A DNA stretch of 64,000 nucleotides, taken from assembly GCA_947504705.1 (NCBI GenBank), contig CANNIA010000009.1, positions 1 to 64,000 of the forward strand, in the 5' to 3' direction. Shown here piece after piece: positions 34,432-43,599 of the stretch (the first letter of the stretch is position 1; each line of letters opens with the position of its first letter). This DNA comes from Paracoccaceae bacterium. GTDB taxonomy: Bacteria > Pseudomonadota > Alphaproteobacteria > Rhodobacterales > Rhodobacteraceae. The position numbers and the translations under genes are program-made. The notes beneath the pieces are model-generated. The model saw nothing but the letters and a program-made list of their open reading frames with translations. It was not told the origin of the DNA and searched no databases.

Positions 34432-35079
34432 TCATTTGAGCTTTAGCGCTGCAAGCCGACGCTGCAACTCAGTCTGCGAGCTAGCACCTACTTCCAGCGC
34501 CACCCCATCTGACGACCCCTTGGCTATCGAATCTTGTATGTTCGCCAAAGCTCGCCTGACAGCAGCGATCTTCACAGCAGCCCTTTTCTCCACCACAGTC
34601 AACAGCCCGCCACCGGCATTGTCCATACTTCTGCTCGTAACCACACGCGGAACACCACCTGGCGATAAACTGATCTCAGAACCAAATTCCCAGCTCGTGT
34701 CTCTGTCGAACCACGCGACTAGGCTTGGGTCCTGCGCAACTATTCCGGTCAAATGCGTCAGAGCATCCTCAAACAGCGTGTCCGCTCGCTCGAAATTCTT
34801 CCGCGCCCGAACGCTTCGCCCTCTCTGGCTAGCACCCTCGCCCTTGTTGTATGCAAATGTTGCAGCCTTTATGAGCCGTTCATATTCCTCTAACTCAACA
34901 GGCTTCTGCTTCACGCTTGCACGAATGTCTCGCTGCGTCGCCACATCATCTAAATATCCCACGTATTCTTCAGGCGTTAGCCAAATCTCCAAGTCCCTGT
35001 TCTGCACATGCTTCCCAGCGTGCAGCCTTGCCAAAAGCACCTCAAGCTTTGCCTTGCGCGTCTCATGTACTTGCGTCAC
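34432..35079 (-). CDS. ISP-associated hypothetical protein
   Basis: A 215-residue soluble protein, mostly helical and charged, with a LEIWLTPEEYVGYLDDVATQ segment near residues 38-57, a conserved-looking SWEFGSEISLSPGGVPRV turn near 130 and a C-terminal helix. It begins immediately after the restriction gene: the GTG at 35079 follows GAGGAAGG by seven bases, and the frame is open to a TTG at 35106 that would overlap the restriction gene by 14 bases. That position makes it a coupled partner of the Type ISP enzyme. Known Type ISP enzymes need no partner, so its role (specificity, control, anti-restriction guard or unrelated) is open. Confidence 0.7.
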   Translation of the reverse strand: MTQVHETRKAKLEVLLARLHAGKHVQNRDLEIWLTPEEYVGYLDDVATQRDIRASVKQKPVELEEYERLIKAATFAYNKGEGASQRGRSVRARKNFERADTLFEDALTHLTGIVAQDPSLVAWFDRDTSWEFGSEISLSPGGVPRVVTSRSMDNAGGGLLTVVEKRAAVKIAAVRRALANIQDSIAKGSSDGVALEVGASSQTELQRRLAALKLK

Positions 35080-35092
35080 CAATCTGCCTTCC

Positions 35093-38000
35093 TCAGTCAA
35101 TCTCAAGCGCTGGCAAACAGTGCACGATCCGCACAGTCTCCAAACTTACCGTTATGACACGCTGGAACAACTCAAGTGGGTAGGCTGGGTTGCCAACCGT
35201 TTCGTTCGCATAGTCGTTCGCGTCGTTCACAATGCCACTATCCTTGTCCGTCTTCAGGCGCTGCCGCTCGACCACCCAGTCAAGCGCTGGCTTCCCGTTC
35301 ACAACGTAGTCGTAAGCCTCCAGCGGAATGTTGGTTAGTGTGATGTTGTTGTTGTAGTGCAGCACAGTCTTGTCGCTACCGCGCTTGCCTCCGTAGCGCA
35401 TCTGCTCGACACGGAAGTAGCTGACTGCATCGGCAATGTGTGCCAAGCGCAAATCGCCTTCCGCAACCGTCACAGGGTAAAGCTCAGCACTCTCGTAGTT
35501 CACATGCAGATCACCGAGCTTGCGCCCAGCTTCCGCAAACGCCCAAAAGTCTGCTTCCTTCTTCACAGCTGGAATGCGCGGAAGCTCCTTTGACAAGTTG
35601 TCCGCAAAGCGCGCCCTGTACTCTTCGCTGTGCAGCAAACCGTACACATAATAGAAGATGTCTTCCTTAGTGATGCTACTGTTGTTGTAGGCATCCTTAA
35701 AGTGTTTCAAGCCAAAATCCGATATCCCGTCTTTAACCCTATAGCCCCCACTTGCACTGTCACCTGCAAACAGATCATTCCTGTCTGCTTCGATCTTTTC
35801 GTAGAGCTTCAGCGGGAAGTGTTGGGAAGCTTTAAGGCTGTGCAAATCACCAATCCGAGGAAACATGAGAACTGCAAAACCGCCCGCTTCACCTACTCCA
35901 CTAACAGCTATGGTCCTGTTTTCACTCTCATCGCCGTAGAAAATCTCATCCATCTTACCTTTTCGCTGTACGAAGAATGACGAATTGTAGAGATAGCAGC
36001 TCGTAAATGGACGATACTCACAACGAACAACATCTGCGTTGTTGAACGATGCTAGACGACGCGAACCGAGCTTGGCAACTATACCCGCATGCCAGTTCAA
36101 CATCCCGCTCGTTTTCGCCATTTCTGCTTCAGCGAGCTTCAAATCACCTCCACACTCGGCAGCCACAGAATTATAGACCAGAACCATTGACCTTGCAGTT
36201 GAATCAATCGTGCTGCGTGAAAAATTGTACATCCAACCATCAGCAGCAGTCTTCACCCCGTTGCTATACTCGGAAAAGATCGTGCGCTCATTCCCCTTGT
36301 TCTTGTCACCAACGACAGGAAAAGCTGAAAAATCCGCGCTCCTTTGGTTCAGCCAATCACCATGTTCATCGCTTGCTAGCTGCAACCAACTTTCCGCATG
36401 AGTAATGCCTGAAATGCTCTTGTATGCAGAAATCTTTGCGAGCTTCTGCTCTCGCTTTAAGTAGTCTCCAATGTCCACATACCGAACATTAGCAGGACAC
36501 TTCGCCCCTGGCTGCTTGACCAACAAGGTAATTGCAACTGGCGCTCTACTCCCTTCTCCAAAGACGTTGCCGCTTTCTTTACGCCTTTGCTCACCGCTTG
36601 TGCGAGCATTTCCCCGCAAGTTGAACACGTAGATGCTGCTAAACTCCTCCTCTAAGCACTTGCGCATTCCGTCAGTAGCGTTGCCATCTAGCCAACCGCC
36701 ATTAGTCACAAAGCCAACTACGCCACTTTCGCCAACGCGGTCGCTGGCCCAACGGATAGCTTTGATGTAGCTGTCATAAAGTGCGCCTTTCAGAGTTGCA
36801 CTTGTGCGCGCTGCATAAGTAGAGGCGATACGTGCATTCAAGTCCTTGTATTCAACTCCAGTGTCAGCCACATTATATGGTGGGTTTGCGATGATGACAC
36901 GGATATCCAGCGCTTTCTGCCTGGTCCTTCGCTCGCTGTTGTCTGCCATTAGCGCTGCAACCATGTCGTCACTTTCGTACATTTCGAACGTGTCAGTGAG
37001 ACAGATGCCGGTAAACGGCGTGTAGTCCTTTTCGCTTAAGCTGTGGTACGTAGCTTCAATGTTGATCGCTGCAATATAGTACGCCAGCAGCACAATTTCG
37101 TTCGCGTGTATTTCGTTCTTATATTTGTATTCCAAGTCTTCCTTAGCAATCAGCCCACTTTGCAGTAAACGCGTCACAAATGTCCCCGTTCCAGTGAACG
37201 GATCAAGTATGTGCACACCCTTGCTTCCCAGCGTTTCGCCAAACTCCTGCTGCAAAATGTCGTTGACGCTGTGGATAATAAAGTCAACCACTTCAACAGG
37301 CGTGTAAACAATGCCAAGCTTTTCGCTCAGCTTCTTAAACGCGTTCTTAAAAAACTTATCATACAGTTCGACAATGATCTTCTGCTTGCCTTCGGCGCTG
37401 TTGATGCCACTAGCACGCCGCCGCACGCTTGCATAAAAGCTTTCTAGCTCCGCCGCTTCCTTCTGTATGTTCTTCGGTTCAAGTACAGCCACCACTTTCT
37501 GCATGGCTACCGACACGGGGTTGTGCGCAGCGAAATCGTAATCCTCAAATAGCGCATCGAACACGGGCTTGGTAATCAAGTGCTGCGCTAGCATCTCAAT
37601 CGCTTCGTCTTCCGTTACAGCGCCATTTAGATCGTCGCGTATTTCCCCCAAAAACTCGTCAAACACAGTTCGTTCTTCCGCGCCTGTGTCCAGTATCGCG
37701 CGGATGCGTTCTATGTGCTGCTGCGCAATCTTGCCAATGTCTGTCGCCCAGTCTTCCCAGTATGTGCGTCGTCCGCACTTCTGCACGATCTTTGCACGTA
37801 TGGCGGCGGGGAATTCGTCGAGTATGAAGGTTAGTTGTTCGGTGGTGCGCTCGTTTGCGCTTGTGCTTTCGTCGTCGCCCCCTGCGCTGCCATTCCCCAA
37901 CCCAATGCTTTCGGCTTGCGCACGCTGCGCAGGCAGGTTCTGTGCAACAGCGATCACTTCGATCTGACCGCCAGTGTCATTTGTCAGTTCAAGCTTGTTG

Positions 38001-39907
38001 ATTGTTGCATCAAAGCGGTCGTCATGTGCCCGTAGTGCGTTCAGTATCTGCCAAACAACCCTGTACCGCTCGTTGTCGTTCAGCGCATCTTCTGGCGTCA
38101 CACCAGCTGGAATGACAACCGGCAAGATCACGTAGCCAAGCTTCTTTCCCTCAGCCCTACGCATCACCCGTCCCACACTCTGCACAACGTCGATCTGAGA
38201 TTTGCGCGGATGGAGGAACATGATGGCGTCAAGCGCCGGCACGTCTACTCCCTCGCTCAGACATCTAGCGTTACTCAGAATCTTTACTTCGTTTTCTGCA
38301 ACGTCATCACTCAGCCAGTGCAGCAGCTCGCCGCGTGTCTTTGCGTTAAACGTTCCGTCAACGTGTCGCACAACACAGTTCGTGTGGTTTGCCGCCTCGT
38401 CGTCCAACACGCTTGTCCCGTTGAACTCGTCAACGACCGCGCCGAACTCACGTGCAATCAGCTTGCTTGATCGAATGTCTTTGCAGAAGGCGATGGCGCG
38501 GCGCATCGGCTGCGCATCAATGCCGAACTCCTCGCTGCTTCCGTGCTTCAACAGTGCCTTGTAGCACCCGATGATCTTTGTCGCGTCGTCAAGCTTCAGT
38601 TCGTTGTCTTCGGCAATCCGCCCTTGCACGGACCGGCTGACGACAGTTTCGTCCATCGCCAAAACGATCACCTTGTAGTCCGTCAGCATGCCGTTCTCTA
38701 CAGCCCAGCTGAAGCCTCGCGTGAAGAACGTTGGTCCATAGATTTTTTCGTCATCCATGTCGCACAGCTCGACGCTGGCTTCCGCTGCCTTCGCGCGTGC
38801 GCTCTCGCCGTAAATGCGCGGCGTGGCTGTCATGTACAGACGCTTGACACCGTTGATGTGCTTGTTGTCGTGCACGCGTATGAAGTTGCTTTCGTCTTCG
38901 CCGTCGATCTTCGCTCCAGTTGTCCTGTGCGCCTCGTCACACACGATAAGGTCAAACGCCTGTAGCCCACGCTCTTGTGCAGCGGTAATGACAGGGATGG
39001 ATTGATACGTGGCAAACACGACCGTCATGCGCTCTGCGTCGTCGCGTCCAGCGTGTTGCGCCAGCCTTTCGGGTTTCGTCGTTGCAGGAAAATCCAGCTC
39101 GTGCACGGAAATCTCCGCCACGTCCTCGTTGTCCTTCCTGCGCTTGCCAACGTGTGCGTCGCTGCAAACGGCAAAGGATCGCAGTTCGGTTTCCGTGTCT
39201 TTGGTCCACTCGCGCACTGTCTGTGCGATCAGCGCTAGTGACGGGACGAGGACCAGAACGCGCTTGCCACGTCCCGCCAGCCTCTCTGCGATCTTCAAAG
39301 CTGTAAACGTCTTGCCAGTGCCGCAAGCCATAATCAGCTTGCCCCTGTCGCCGTCGGCAAAGCCACGCTCTACGGCTGCAACGGCTTGTGTCTGGTGTTC
39401 GTGCAAGCGCTTTTTGGGTTGCAGGACGACCTTGTCGGCAACCGCAAACGTTGCCCAGTCAATCGCGCTCTCACGCAGCGCCTCTAACCCAATACGCACG
39501 ACAGGCACGCTTTGGGTCGCAATCGTTGCGTCCGCGTGCTCGCTCCAATCTTGCTCTGTCGTGTCGATGAACACACGTCGGACGAAGTGCTGCGTGGACG
39601 AGGCACTCAGAAAGCCGTCGACGTCGCCTTTTTGTATGCGATAGCTTGCCTTGTAGAACTTGCATTGTATCGCTGCGTAGCCGTCTTCGTTCGCCAGCTT
39701 CGCTACCAGGTCAATGCCCGTGTCACGCGCGTCAATTCCGTGCGCATTCGCCCAGTCGCCGAATGTCCATACTTCGCTGTATTGCGCTGCCTGCACAGGG
39801 TCGTTTCGCAAGAATGCGACAACCAGCCGTTCAAAGTAGGTTCCCTTTTCGCGCTCGGTGACAGCAGCATTGCGGTAGGACTGTAGTAGCTGGTCGAGTG
39901 CTGACAT
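35093..39907 (-). CDS. Type ISP restriction-modification enzyme
   Basis: A single 1604-residue chain that should methylate adenines at its site and cut unmodified invading DNA after translocation. Domains in order: Mrr-like nuclease near residues 45-100 (DTGIDLVAKL ... AIQCK); SF2 helicase-like motor with MACGTGKTFTALK, DEAHR and MTATPRIYG; a helical coupler; a gamma-type N6-adenine methyltransferase with DPFTGTGTFVTRLL (motif I) and IIANPPYNV (motif IV); and a C-terminal target recognition domain. This matches LlaGI/LlaBIII-type enzymes. The start at 39907 has AGGAAG nine bases upstream; the frame is open 118 codons further but that part has noncoding composition. All catalytic motifs look intact. 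Confidence 0.92.
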   Translation of the reverse strand: MSALDQLLQSYRNAAVTEREKGTYFERLVVAFLRNDPVQAAQYSEVWTFGDWANAHGIDARDTGIDLVAKLANEDGYAAIQCKFYKASYRIQKGDVDGFLSASSTQHFVRRVFIDTTEQDWSEHADATIATQSVPVVRIGLEALRESAIDWATFAVADKVVLQPKKRLHEHQTQAVAAVERGFADGDRGKLIMACGTGKTFTALKIAERLAGRGKRVLVLVPSLALIAQTVREWTKDTETELRSFAVCSDAHVGKRRKDNEDVAEISVHELDFPATTKPERLAQHAGRDDAERMTVVFATYQSIPVITAAQERGLQAFDLIVCDEAHRTTGAKIDGEDESNFIRVHDNKHINGVKRLYMTATPRIYGESARAKAAEASVELCDMDDEKIYGPTFFTRGFSWAVENGMLTDYKVIVLAMDETVVSRSVQGRIAEDNELKLDDATKIIGCYKALLKHGSSEEFGIDAQPMRRAIAFCKDIRSSKLIAREFGAVVDEFNGTSVLDDEAANHTNCVVRHVDGTFNAKTRGELLHWLSDDVAENEVKILSNARCLSEGVDVPALDAIMFLHPRKSQIDVVQSVGRVMRRAEGKKLGYVILPVVIPAGVTPEDALNDNERYRVVWQILNALRAHDDRFDATINKLELTNDTGGQIEVIAVAQNLPAQRAQAESIGLGNGSAGGDDESTSANERTTEQLTFILDEFPAAIRAKIVQKCGRRTYWEDWATDIGKIAQQHIERIRAILDTGAEERTVFDEFLGEIRDDLNGAVTEDEAIEMLAQHLITKPVFDALFEDYDFAAHNPVSVAMQKVVAVLEPKNIQKEAAELESFYASVRRRASGINSAEGKQKIIVELYDKFFKNAFKKLSEKLGIVYTPVEVVDFIIHSVNDILQQEFGETLGSKGVHILDPFTGTGTFVTRLLQSGLIAKEDLEYKYKNEIHANEIVLLAYYIAAINIEATYHSLSEKDYTPFTGICLTDTFEMYESDDMVAALMADNSERRTRQKALDIRVIIANPPYNVADTGVEYKDLNARIASTYAARTSATLKGALYDSYIKAIRWASDRVGESGVVGFVTNGGWLDGNATDGMRKCLEEEFSSIYVFNLRGNARTSGEQRRKESGNVFGEGSRAPVAITLLVKQPGAKCPANVRYVDIGDYLKREQKLAKISAYKSISGITHAESWLQLASDEHGDWLNQRSADFSAFPVVGDKNKGNERTIFSEYSNGVKTAADGWMYNFSRSTIDSTARSMVLVYNSVAAECGGDLKLAEAEMAKTSGMLNWHAGIVAKLGSRRLASFNNADVVRCEYRPFTSCYLYNSSFFVQRKGKMDEIFYGDESENRTIAVSGVGEAGGFAVLMFPRIGDLHSLKASQHFPLKLYEKIEADRNDLFAGDSASGGYRVKDGISDFGLKHFKDAYNNSSITKEDIFYYVYGLLHSEEYRARFADNLSKELPRIPAVKKEADFWAFAEAGRKLGDLHVNYESAELYPVTVAEGDLRLAHIADAVSYFRVEQMRYGGKRGSDKTVLHYNNNITLTNIPLEAYDYVVNGKPALDWVVERQRLKTDKDSGIVNDANDYANETVGNPAYPLELFQRVITVSLETVRIVHCLPALEID

Positions 39908-40331
39908 ATGGCGGGGCTTCCTTTGTACTCGCAACGTGGCTTTGTGCACGCTATGCGCGACTAACTCTGCTGACCAGCACGATTTTCTTCCCTTTGCTGC
40001 GTATGCCCCCTGCCCACCGTCGCGCCCTGCCCGTTCAGAGCGGGCGAACACAGCTTGCGCACGCTGCGCCGCCTGCAAGCGCCTACAGCACGTCGATCCC
40101 GCGTTTTGCTGGTGCGAGTAGCGAGGTTGCCGCGTGGCGGCTGTACGACGCTGTTTGGGCGCCTGCAGCGCTGCCGACACTTGCGCCGCACTTTGCGTCA
40201 GTTTCTGCCTGTGGTATCGTAAGACACGGGCGAAGCGGGCACTGCTCCGCTTTGTACGCAAAAGTGTACACAGTAGAGATTTAGAACGTTTTTTAGGTTT
40301 ACTTACAACGCTTTAACGTCCTCTATAGTCC
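39908..40331. other. Right-end island intergenic region
   Basis: About 420 bases between the restriction gene start and attR. It should contain that gene's promoter. I see no supported gene. Near the right end, TGTACGC...GTGTACACAG (40253-40273) resembles the left-end GTACACA units and may be an integrase arm site. Confidence 0.45.
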
Positions 40332-40375
40332 TTGCAAATCCGTGAAGACCGGTTCGATTCCGGTACCCGCCTCCA
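40332..40375 (+). repeat. attR of tRNA-Cys island
   Basis: A copy of the 3' part of tRNA-Cys from the anticodon loop to CCA, with three differences from attL. It has no 5' half and cannot make a tRNA. It is probably the displaced native end of the gene. Confidence 0.93.
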
Positions 40376-40518
40376 GAGATCTGCAGGATAGACCGTTTCT
40401 CGTTCCAGATTTTGCGTGGATTCTGCCGCCGGTCGTTGGACGCCAAGTTCGATTGGCTTCGATGAGCAAGCGCAAGGCCAAGCCTGACCTGCCCCCGACC
40501 TAAGGACGCTGGAACCGA

Positions 40519-41823
40519 TCAGGTCTCACGGAAGGCGTTGTGAAAATAATCGACGAAGGGCTTCAGTAAATATTCGAGTGGTGTCTGCGAAGTGGTGCGC
40601 AGATAGGCCGTCACCGGCATCCCGGGCGTAAGATCCACCACTTTCAGATTCTCGATGCTCGTCGGGGAAATTGAAATGGTAACAAGAAAATAGGGGGCCC
40701 CGGTCCTTTCATCCTGCAGCGCATCAGCTGAGAGGCGAAAGACCGATCCCGTCAGTTCCTGAGCGGCACCGGATTTGTCGCGTATAAGGGTAATGTTGAC
40801 ATTTTGGCCGACATGTACCTCGTCGATATCCGTTACGGCGACCCGGCTATCTACAAAAAACGGGCCATTTTGGGGAATGATGTACAGCAGAGGCTCGGCT
40901 GCACGCACAACCGTTTGGGGCCGAATAACCTGCATGCCCAGCACGAGACCCGCAATCGGCGCCCGGATTTCCAGGGCCTTGACGCGTTCCCGAAGGGCCT
41001 TTGCACGTTCTGTCTCTTCGGCCTGCTGAGAGATAACAGACTGCATCTCGGTCTCTACATCATCGCTAAATTGCAGGGAAACAGACCTGACATCCATTTC
41101 AAGCTGGGAGATCTCGCCCGTAAGTTCCGCAGAGTTGGATTGTAGCTGGCTTTTCCGACCCTCCAGTTCTGCCAAGTGCATCTTCATCGCAAACAATTCG
41201 TCCGACTGGACAAGCCCCTCGGCGTAGAGAATGACATGGGAAGAAAGGTATTCGGTCTGAAGGTCAATCTGGGTCTGCAAGGACTCCTGCTCTGCTTTCA
41301 GCGCGAGGAGTTGGCTCCGAACACCCGAGATACGGCTGAATCGTTGTTTCAGCGCCAATTCAAGGTTGCCCATCTTTTGAGTGAACTGCCTTTCCTGAGC
41401 GTCCTTCACAAATGCGGCGTAGTCATCCGACTTTGCCAAGGCGACAATGTCTGCATAGAACGTGACACTCTCTGCGCGGCTCCGTTCTGCGTCCAGGCGT
41501 GCATCCTTCGCGCCAAGTTCCAACAGATGGTTTTCAACGATCTGAAGCTCGGATTTCATCGCGCTGCCTTCAAGGCGCATCAGAAGGCTGCCAATTTTGA
41601 CCTCGGTGCCGTCGGTAACGTAGATGGCCTCAACGACGCCGCCTTCGGGATGCTGGATGATCTGGCGGGGGTTTTGCAGGACGATCTGCCCCGGCGCGAT
41701 GATCGCTCCTGATAGGGTGGTCATGGTTGACCAAGACCCGATTCCAAGGAAACCGACCACCACAGTCAGGATGCCCAAGGTCAGAGGGTGGGCAGCAGAC
41801 CATCTGTAAGCAGGGGCCGTCAT
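40519..41823 (-). CDS. HlyD-family type I secretion membrane fusion protein
   Basis: The periplasmic adaptor of a type I secretion system, linking the inner membrane ABC ATPase to a TolC channel. The 434-residue product has one N-terminal membrane helix (residues 12-33), a lipoyl-like half-domain with IIQHPEGGVVEAIYVTDGTEV, a long coiled-coil (about residues 90-270) and the closing lipoyl/beta-barrel region (ALEIRAPIAGLVLGMQV). Its ATG overlaps the stop of the ABC gene by four bases, so the two are coupled. No TolC gene follows; the orphan TolC at 14328-15701 is a likely partner. Confidence 0.92.
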   Translation of the reverse strand: MTAPAYRWSAAHPLTLGILTVVVGFLGIGSWSTMTTLSGAIIAPGQIVLQNPRQIIQHPEGGVVEAIYVTDGTEVKIGSLLMRLEGSAMKSELQIVENHLLELGAKDARLDAERSRAESVTFYADIVALAKSDDYAAFVKDAQERQFTQKMGNLELALKQRFSRISGVRSQLLALKAEQESLQTQIDLQTEYLSSHVILYAEGLVQSDELFAMKMHLAELEGRKSQLQSNSAELTGEISQLEMDVRSVSLQFSDDVETEMQSVISQQAEETERAKALRERVKALEIRAPIAGLVLGMQVIRPQTVVRAAEPLLYIIPQNGPFFVDSRVAVTDIDEVHVGQNVNITLIRDKSGAAQELTGSVFRLSADALQDERTGAPYFLVTISISPTSIENLKVVDLTPGMPVTAYLRTTSQTPLEYLLKPFVDYFHNAFRET

Positions 41824-43571
41824 GCTTTGCTTCCTTGGGCAGAATCAAGATTGATCATCGCATGATTGGCCGCGTATTGGCGAAGCACATCGTCGCGCGG
41901 CCCGATGGCCTTGAGCATTCCTGCCTCGATGACAAGAAGCAGTTCACATTCCTGAATAGATGCCGGTCGGTGCGCCGCAATCAGCAGACAGGCACCTTGG
42001 CCCTTCATGGCTTTTACAGTGGTATTGAATGCCGAAGATCCAGCTTGGTCGAGGTTCGAAGTCGGCTCGTCCAGCACAAGAAGGACCGGATTGCCATAGA
42101 CAGCCCGCGCCAGCCCGATCCTTTGTATCTGGCCCCCTGAAAGGCGGGTGCCTGAAGGTGACACCCAGGTGTCATAGCCTTTGGCCAGTTTCAGGATCAT
42201 CTCATGTGCGCCGGCCCTTTGGGCCGCGGCCACGATCTTGTCGCTATCCGCAAGCAGGTCCAGACGGCCGATATTGTCGGCAATGGTGCCTTCGAACAGG
42301 GTGACGTGCTGCGGCACATAACCGATGAGACGGCCGAGGATATCGGAATCGTACTGGTCCAGCGAGGCACCGCCCAACCGGATCTTTCCCGCAAGCAACG
42401 GCCACGCGCCGGTCAGCGCCCTGGCCAGAGTGGATTTGCCAGATCCGGAAACGCCAATGACGCCGACCGCCTGACCGGGCGGGATAGTGAAGCTGATTCC
42501 GCGCAAGATTGGAACCCGCTCACCGGGTGCAGCGACGGTAAGCCCCTCAACCTCAAGTCGGCCAACGGGATGCGGCAAGCGGGTATGGCGCGCGGGCACC
42601 GGCGCGATCGTCAAAAGTTCGGAAAGCCGCTTCCATGCCTCATATGCCCGCTGTGCAACAGCCCACTGACCGACCGCAACCTCGATCGGTGCCAGCGTCT
42701 TTCCCATCAGGATCGAGGACGCCATCATTGCCCCGCCCGACATCTCGCCTTTCAGGACGACCCAGGCACCTGCCCCAAGCATGGCCGATTGAAGGAACAT
42801 CCGGAAGGTTCGGGTCAGTGCTGCGAATGCCCCTGCGACCCCGGCAAGGTCCACGCCCTTGGTCAGAGATTCCTGACGTGCCGCTTGCCAACGGTCGAAC
42901 CCCGAACCGAACATACCAAGCGCAGTCATGGTTTCGGCTTCGGATTTCAACTGGTCAGACATCCGTTCGCTTTGCACCATCGAAAGGACAGTCTCTCGCT
43001 GCGGTCGCCTTGATTTCTGCTGGTTGATCAGGGTCACGGCGATCAGGATCGCACCGCCAAGGATCGACAGCCAGCCAAGAAATGGATGAAAGATGAAGAT
43101 CAGCGCCGCGAAAAGTGGCGTCAGGGGCAAGTCGACCAACGCAAGGAAAACCGGCGCGGAAATGAATACCCGGATGGCTTCAAGGTCGCGCTGCGCAATG
43201 ACCGCCACAGGGTCATTCGGGGCCACCGCCGATCGCCGCATGGCAGCCGAAAAGATGCGACGGTCGAGCCGCTCTTGAAACCGGGCTCCAATGATCGACA
43301 TGATCTTGCTGCGAACAAAGTCGAGGATTCCCATGGCCATGAAAAGCCCGACCACCAGAGCCGACAGAACCACGAGCGTTGCCTCGGATCGACTGCCCAA
43401 CACCCGATCATAGACCTGAAGCATATACAGCGGGCCCGTCAGGGTCAGCGCATTCACGAGAAAGCTGAAAATGATGACCGCAACCAGCAGTCGGCGCGAG
43501 CCTCGCCAGGCGCCCAAAAGCTCCTGCGCACCAGCGGACCTGATCACTCGTCCTAAGTCCACAAAACCCAT
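41820..43571 (-). CDS. Type I secretion permease/ATPase (PrtD-like)
   Basis: The 583-residue ABC exporter energises secretion of the adjacent RTX protein. About six helices in residues 25-310 are followed by an ATPase domain with GVSGSGKSTLARAL (Walker A), LSGGQIQRIGLARAVYG (signature) and LLVLDEPTSNLD (Walker B). There is no N-terminal C39 peptidase domain, as expected for systems whose cargo carries an uncleaved C-terminal signal. The stop is shared with the HlyD start (ATGA). Confidence 0.92.
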   Translation of the reverse strand: MGFVDLGRVIRSAGAQELLGAWRGSRRLLVAVIIFSFLVNALTLTGPLYMLQVYDRVLGSRSEATLVVLSALVVGLFMAMGILDFVRSKIMSIIGARFQERLDRRIFSAAMRRSAVAPNDPVAVIAQRDLEAIRVFISAPVFLALVDLPLTPLFAALIFIFHPFLGWLSILGGAILIAVTLINQQKSRRPQRETVLSMVQSERMSDQLKSEAETMTALGMFGSGFDRWQAARQESLTKGVDLAGVAGAFAALTRTFRMFLQSAMLGAGAWVVLKGEMSGGAMMASSILMGKTLAPIEVAVGQWAVAQRAYEAWKRLSELLTIAPVPARHTRLPHPVGRLEVEGLTVAAPGERVPILRGISFTIPPGQAVGVIGVSGSGKSTLARALTGAWPLLAGKIRLGGASLDQYDSDILGRLIGYVPQHVTLFEGTIADNIGRLDLLADSDKIVAAAQRAGAHEMILKLAKGYDTWVSPSGTRLSGGQIQRIGLARAVYGNPVLLVLDEPTSNLDQAGSSAFNTTVKAMKGQGACLLIAAHRPASIQECELLLVIEAGMLKAIGPRDDVLRQYAANHAMINLDSAQGSKA

Positions 43572-43599
43572 CCTTTTGAAAAACTAAAGCCTATTTGCA

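Larger units (their letters stand above)
29762..40375. mobile_element. 10.6 kb genomic island in tRNA-Cys
   Basis: Bounded by the 44-base tRNA-Cys repeats, with a tyrosine integrase reading inward from attL. GC content and codon use are visibly lower than in the flanks. Cargo in order: integrase, DUF6641-like protein, HUH-type Rep-like protein, 95-residue ORF, H-NS-like protein, small recombinase, 58-residue ORF, 215-residue protein, Type ISP restriction-modification enzyme. There are no phage structural, conjugation or relaxase-T4SS genes, so it is not self-transmissible; it is best described as a small defence-bearing integrative element that would rely on a helper. Confidence 0.92.

Noticed and set aside
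33974-35338. Long plus-strand frame of 454 codons
   Set aside because: Overlaps the small recombinase, the 58-residue ORF, the 215-residue gene and the end of the restriction gene in other frames; serine- and arginine-rich composition is typical of a shadow.
39908-40261. 118-codon upstream extension of the Type ISP enzyme
   Set aside because: No ribosome binding site for the longer form, noncoding-like composition, and the ATG at 39907 has AGGAAG at good distance and gives the usual domain start.
39898-40284. Plus-strand frame opposite the start of the restriction gene
   Set aside because: No ribosome binding site and no coherent protein character; it runs through the presumed promoter region.
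40332-40375. Second tRNA-Cys
   Set aside because: Only the 3' half is present; there is no acceptor 5' strand or D-arm, so it is attR.
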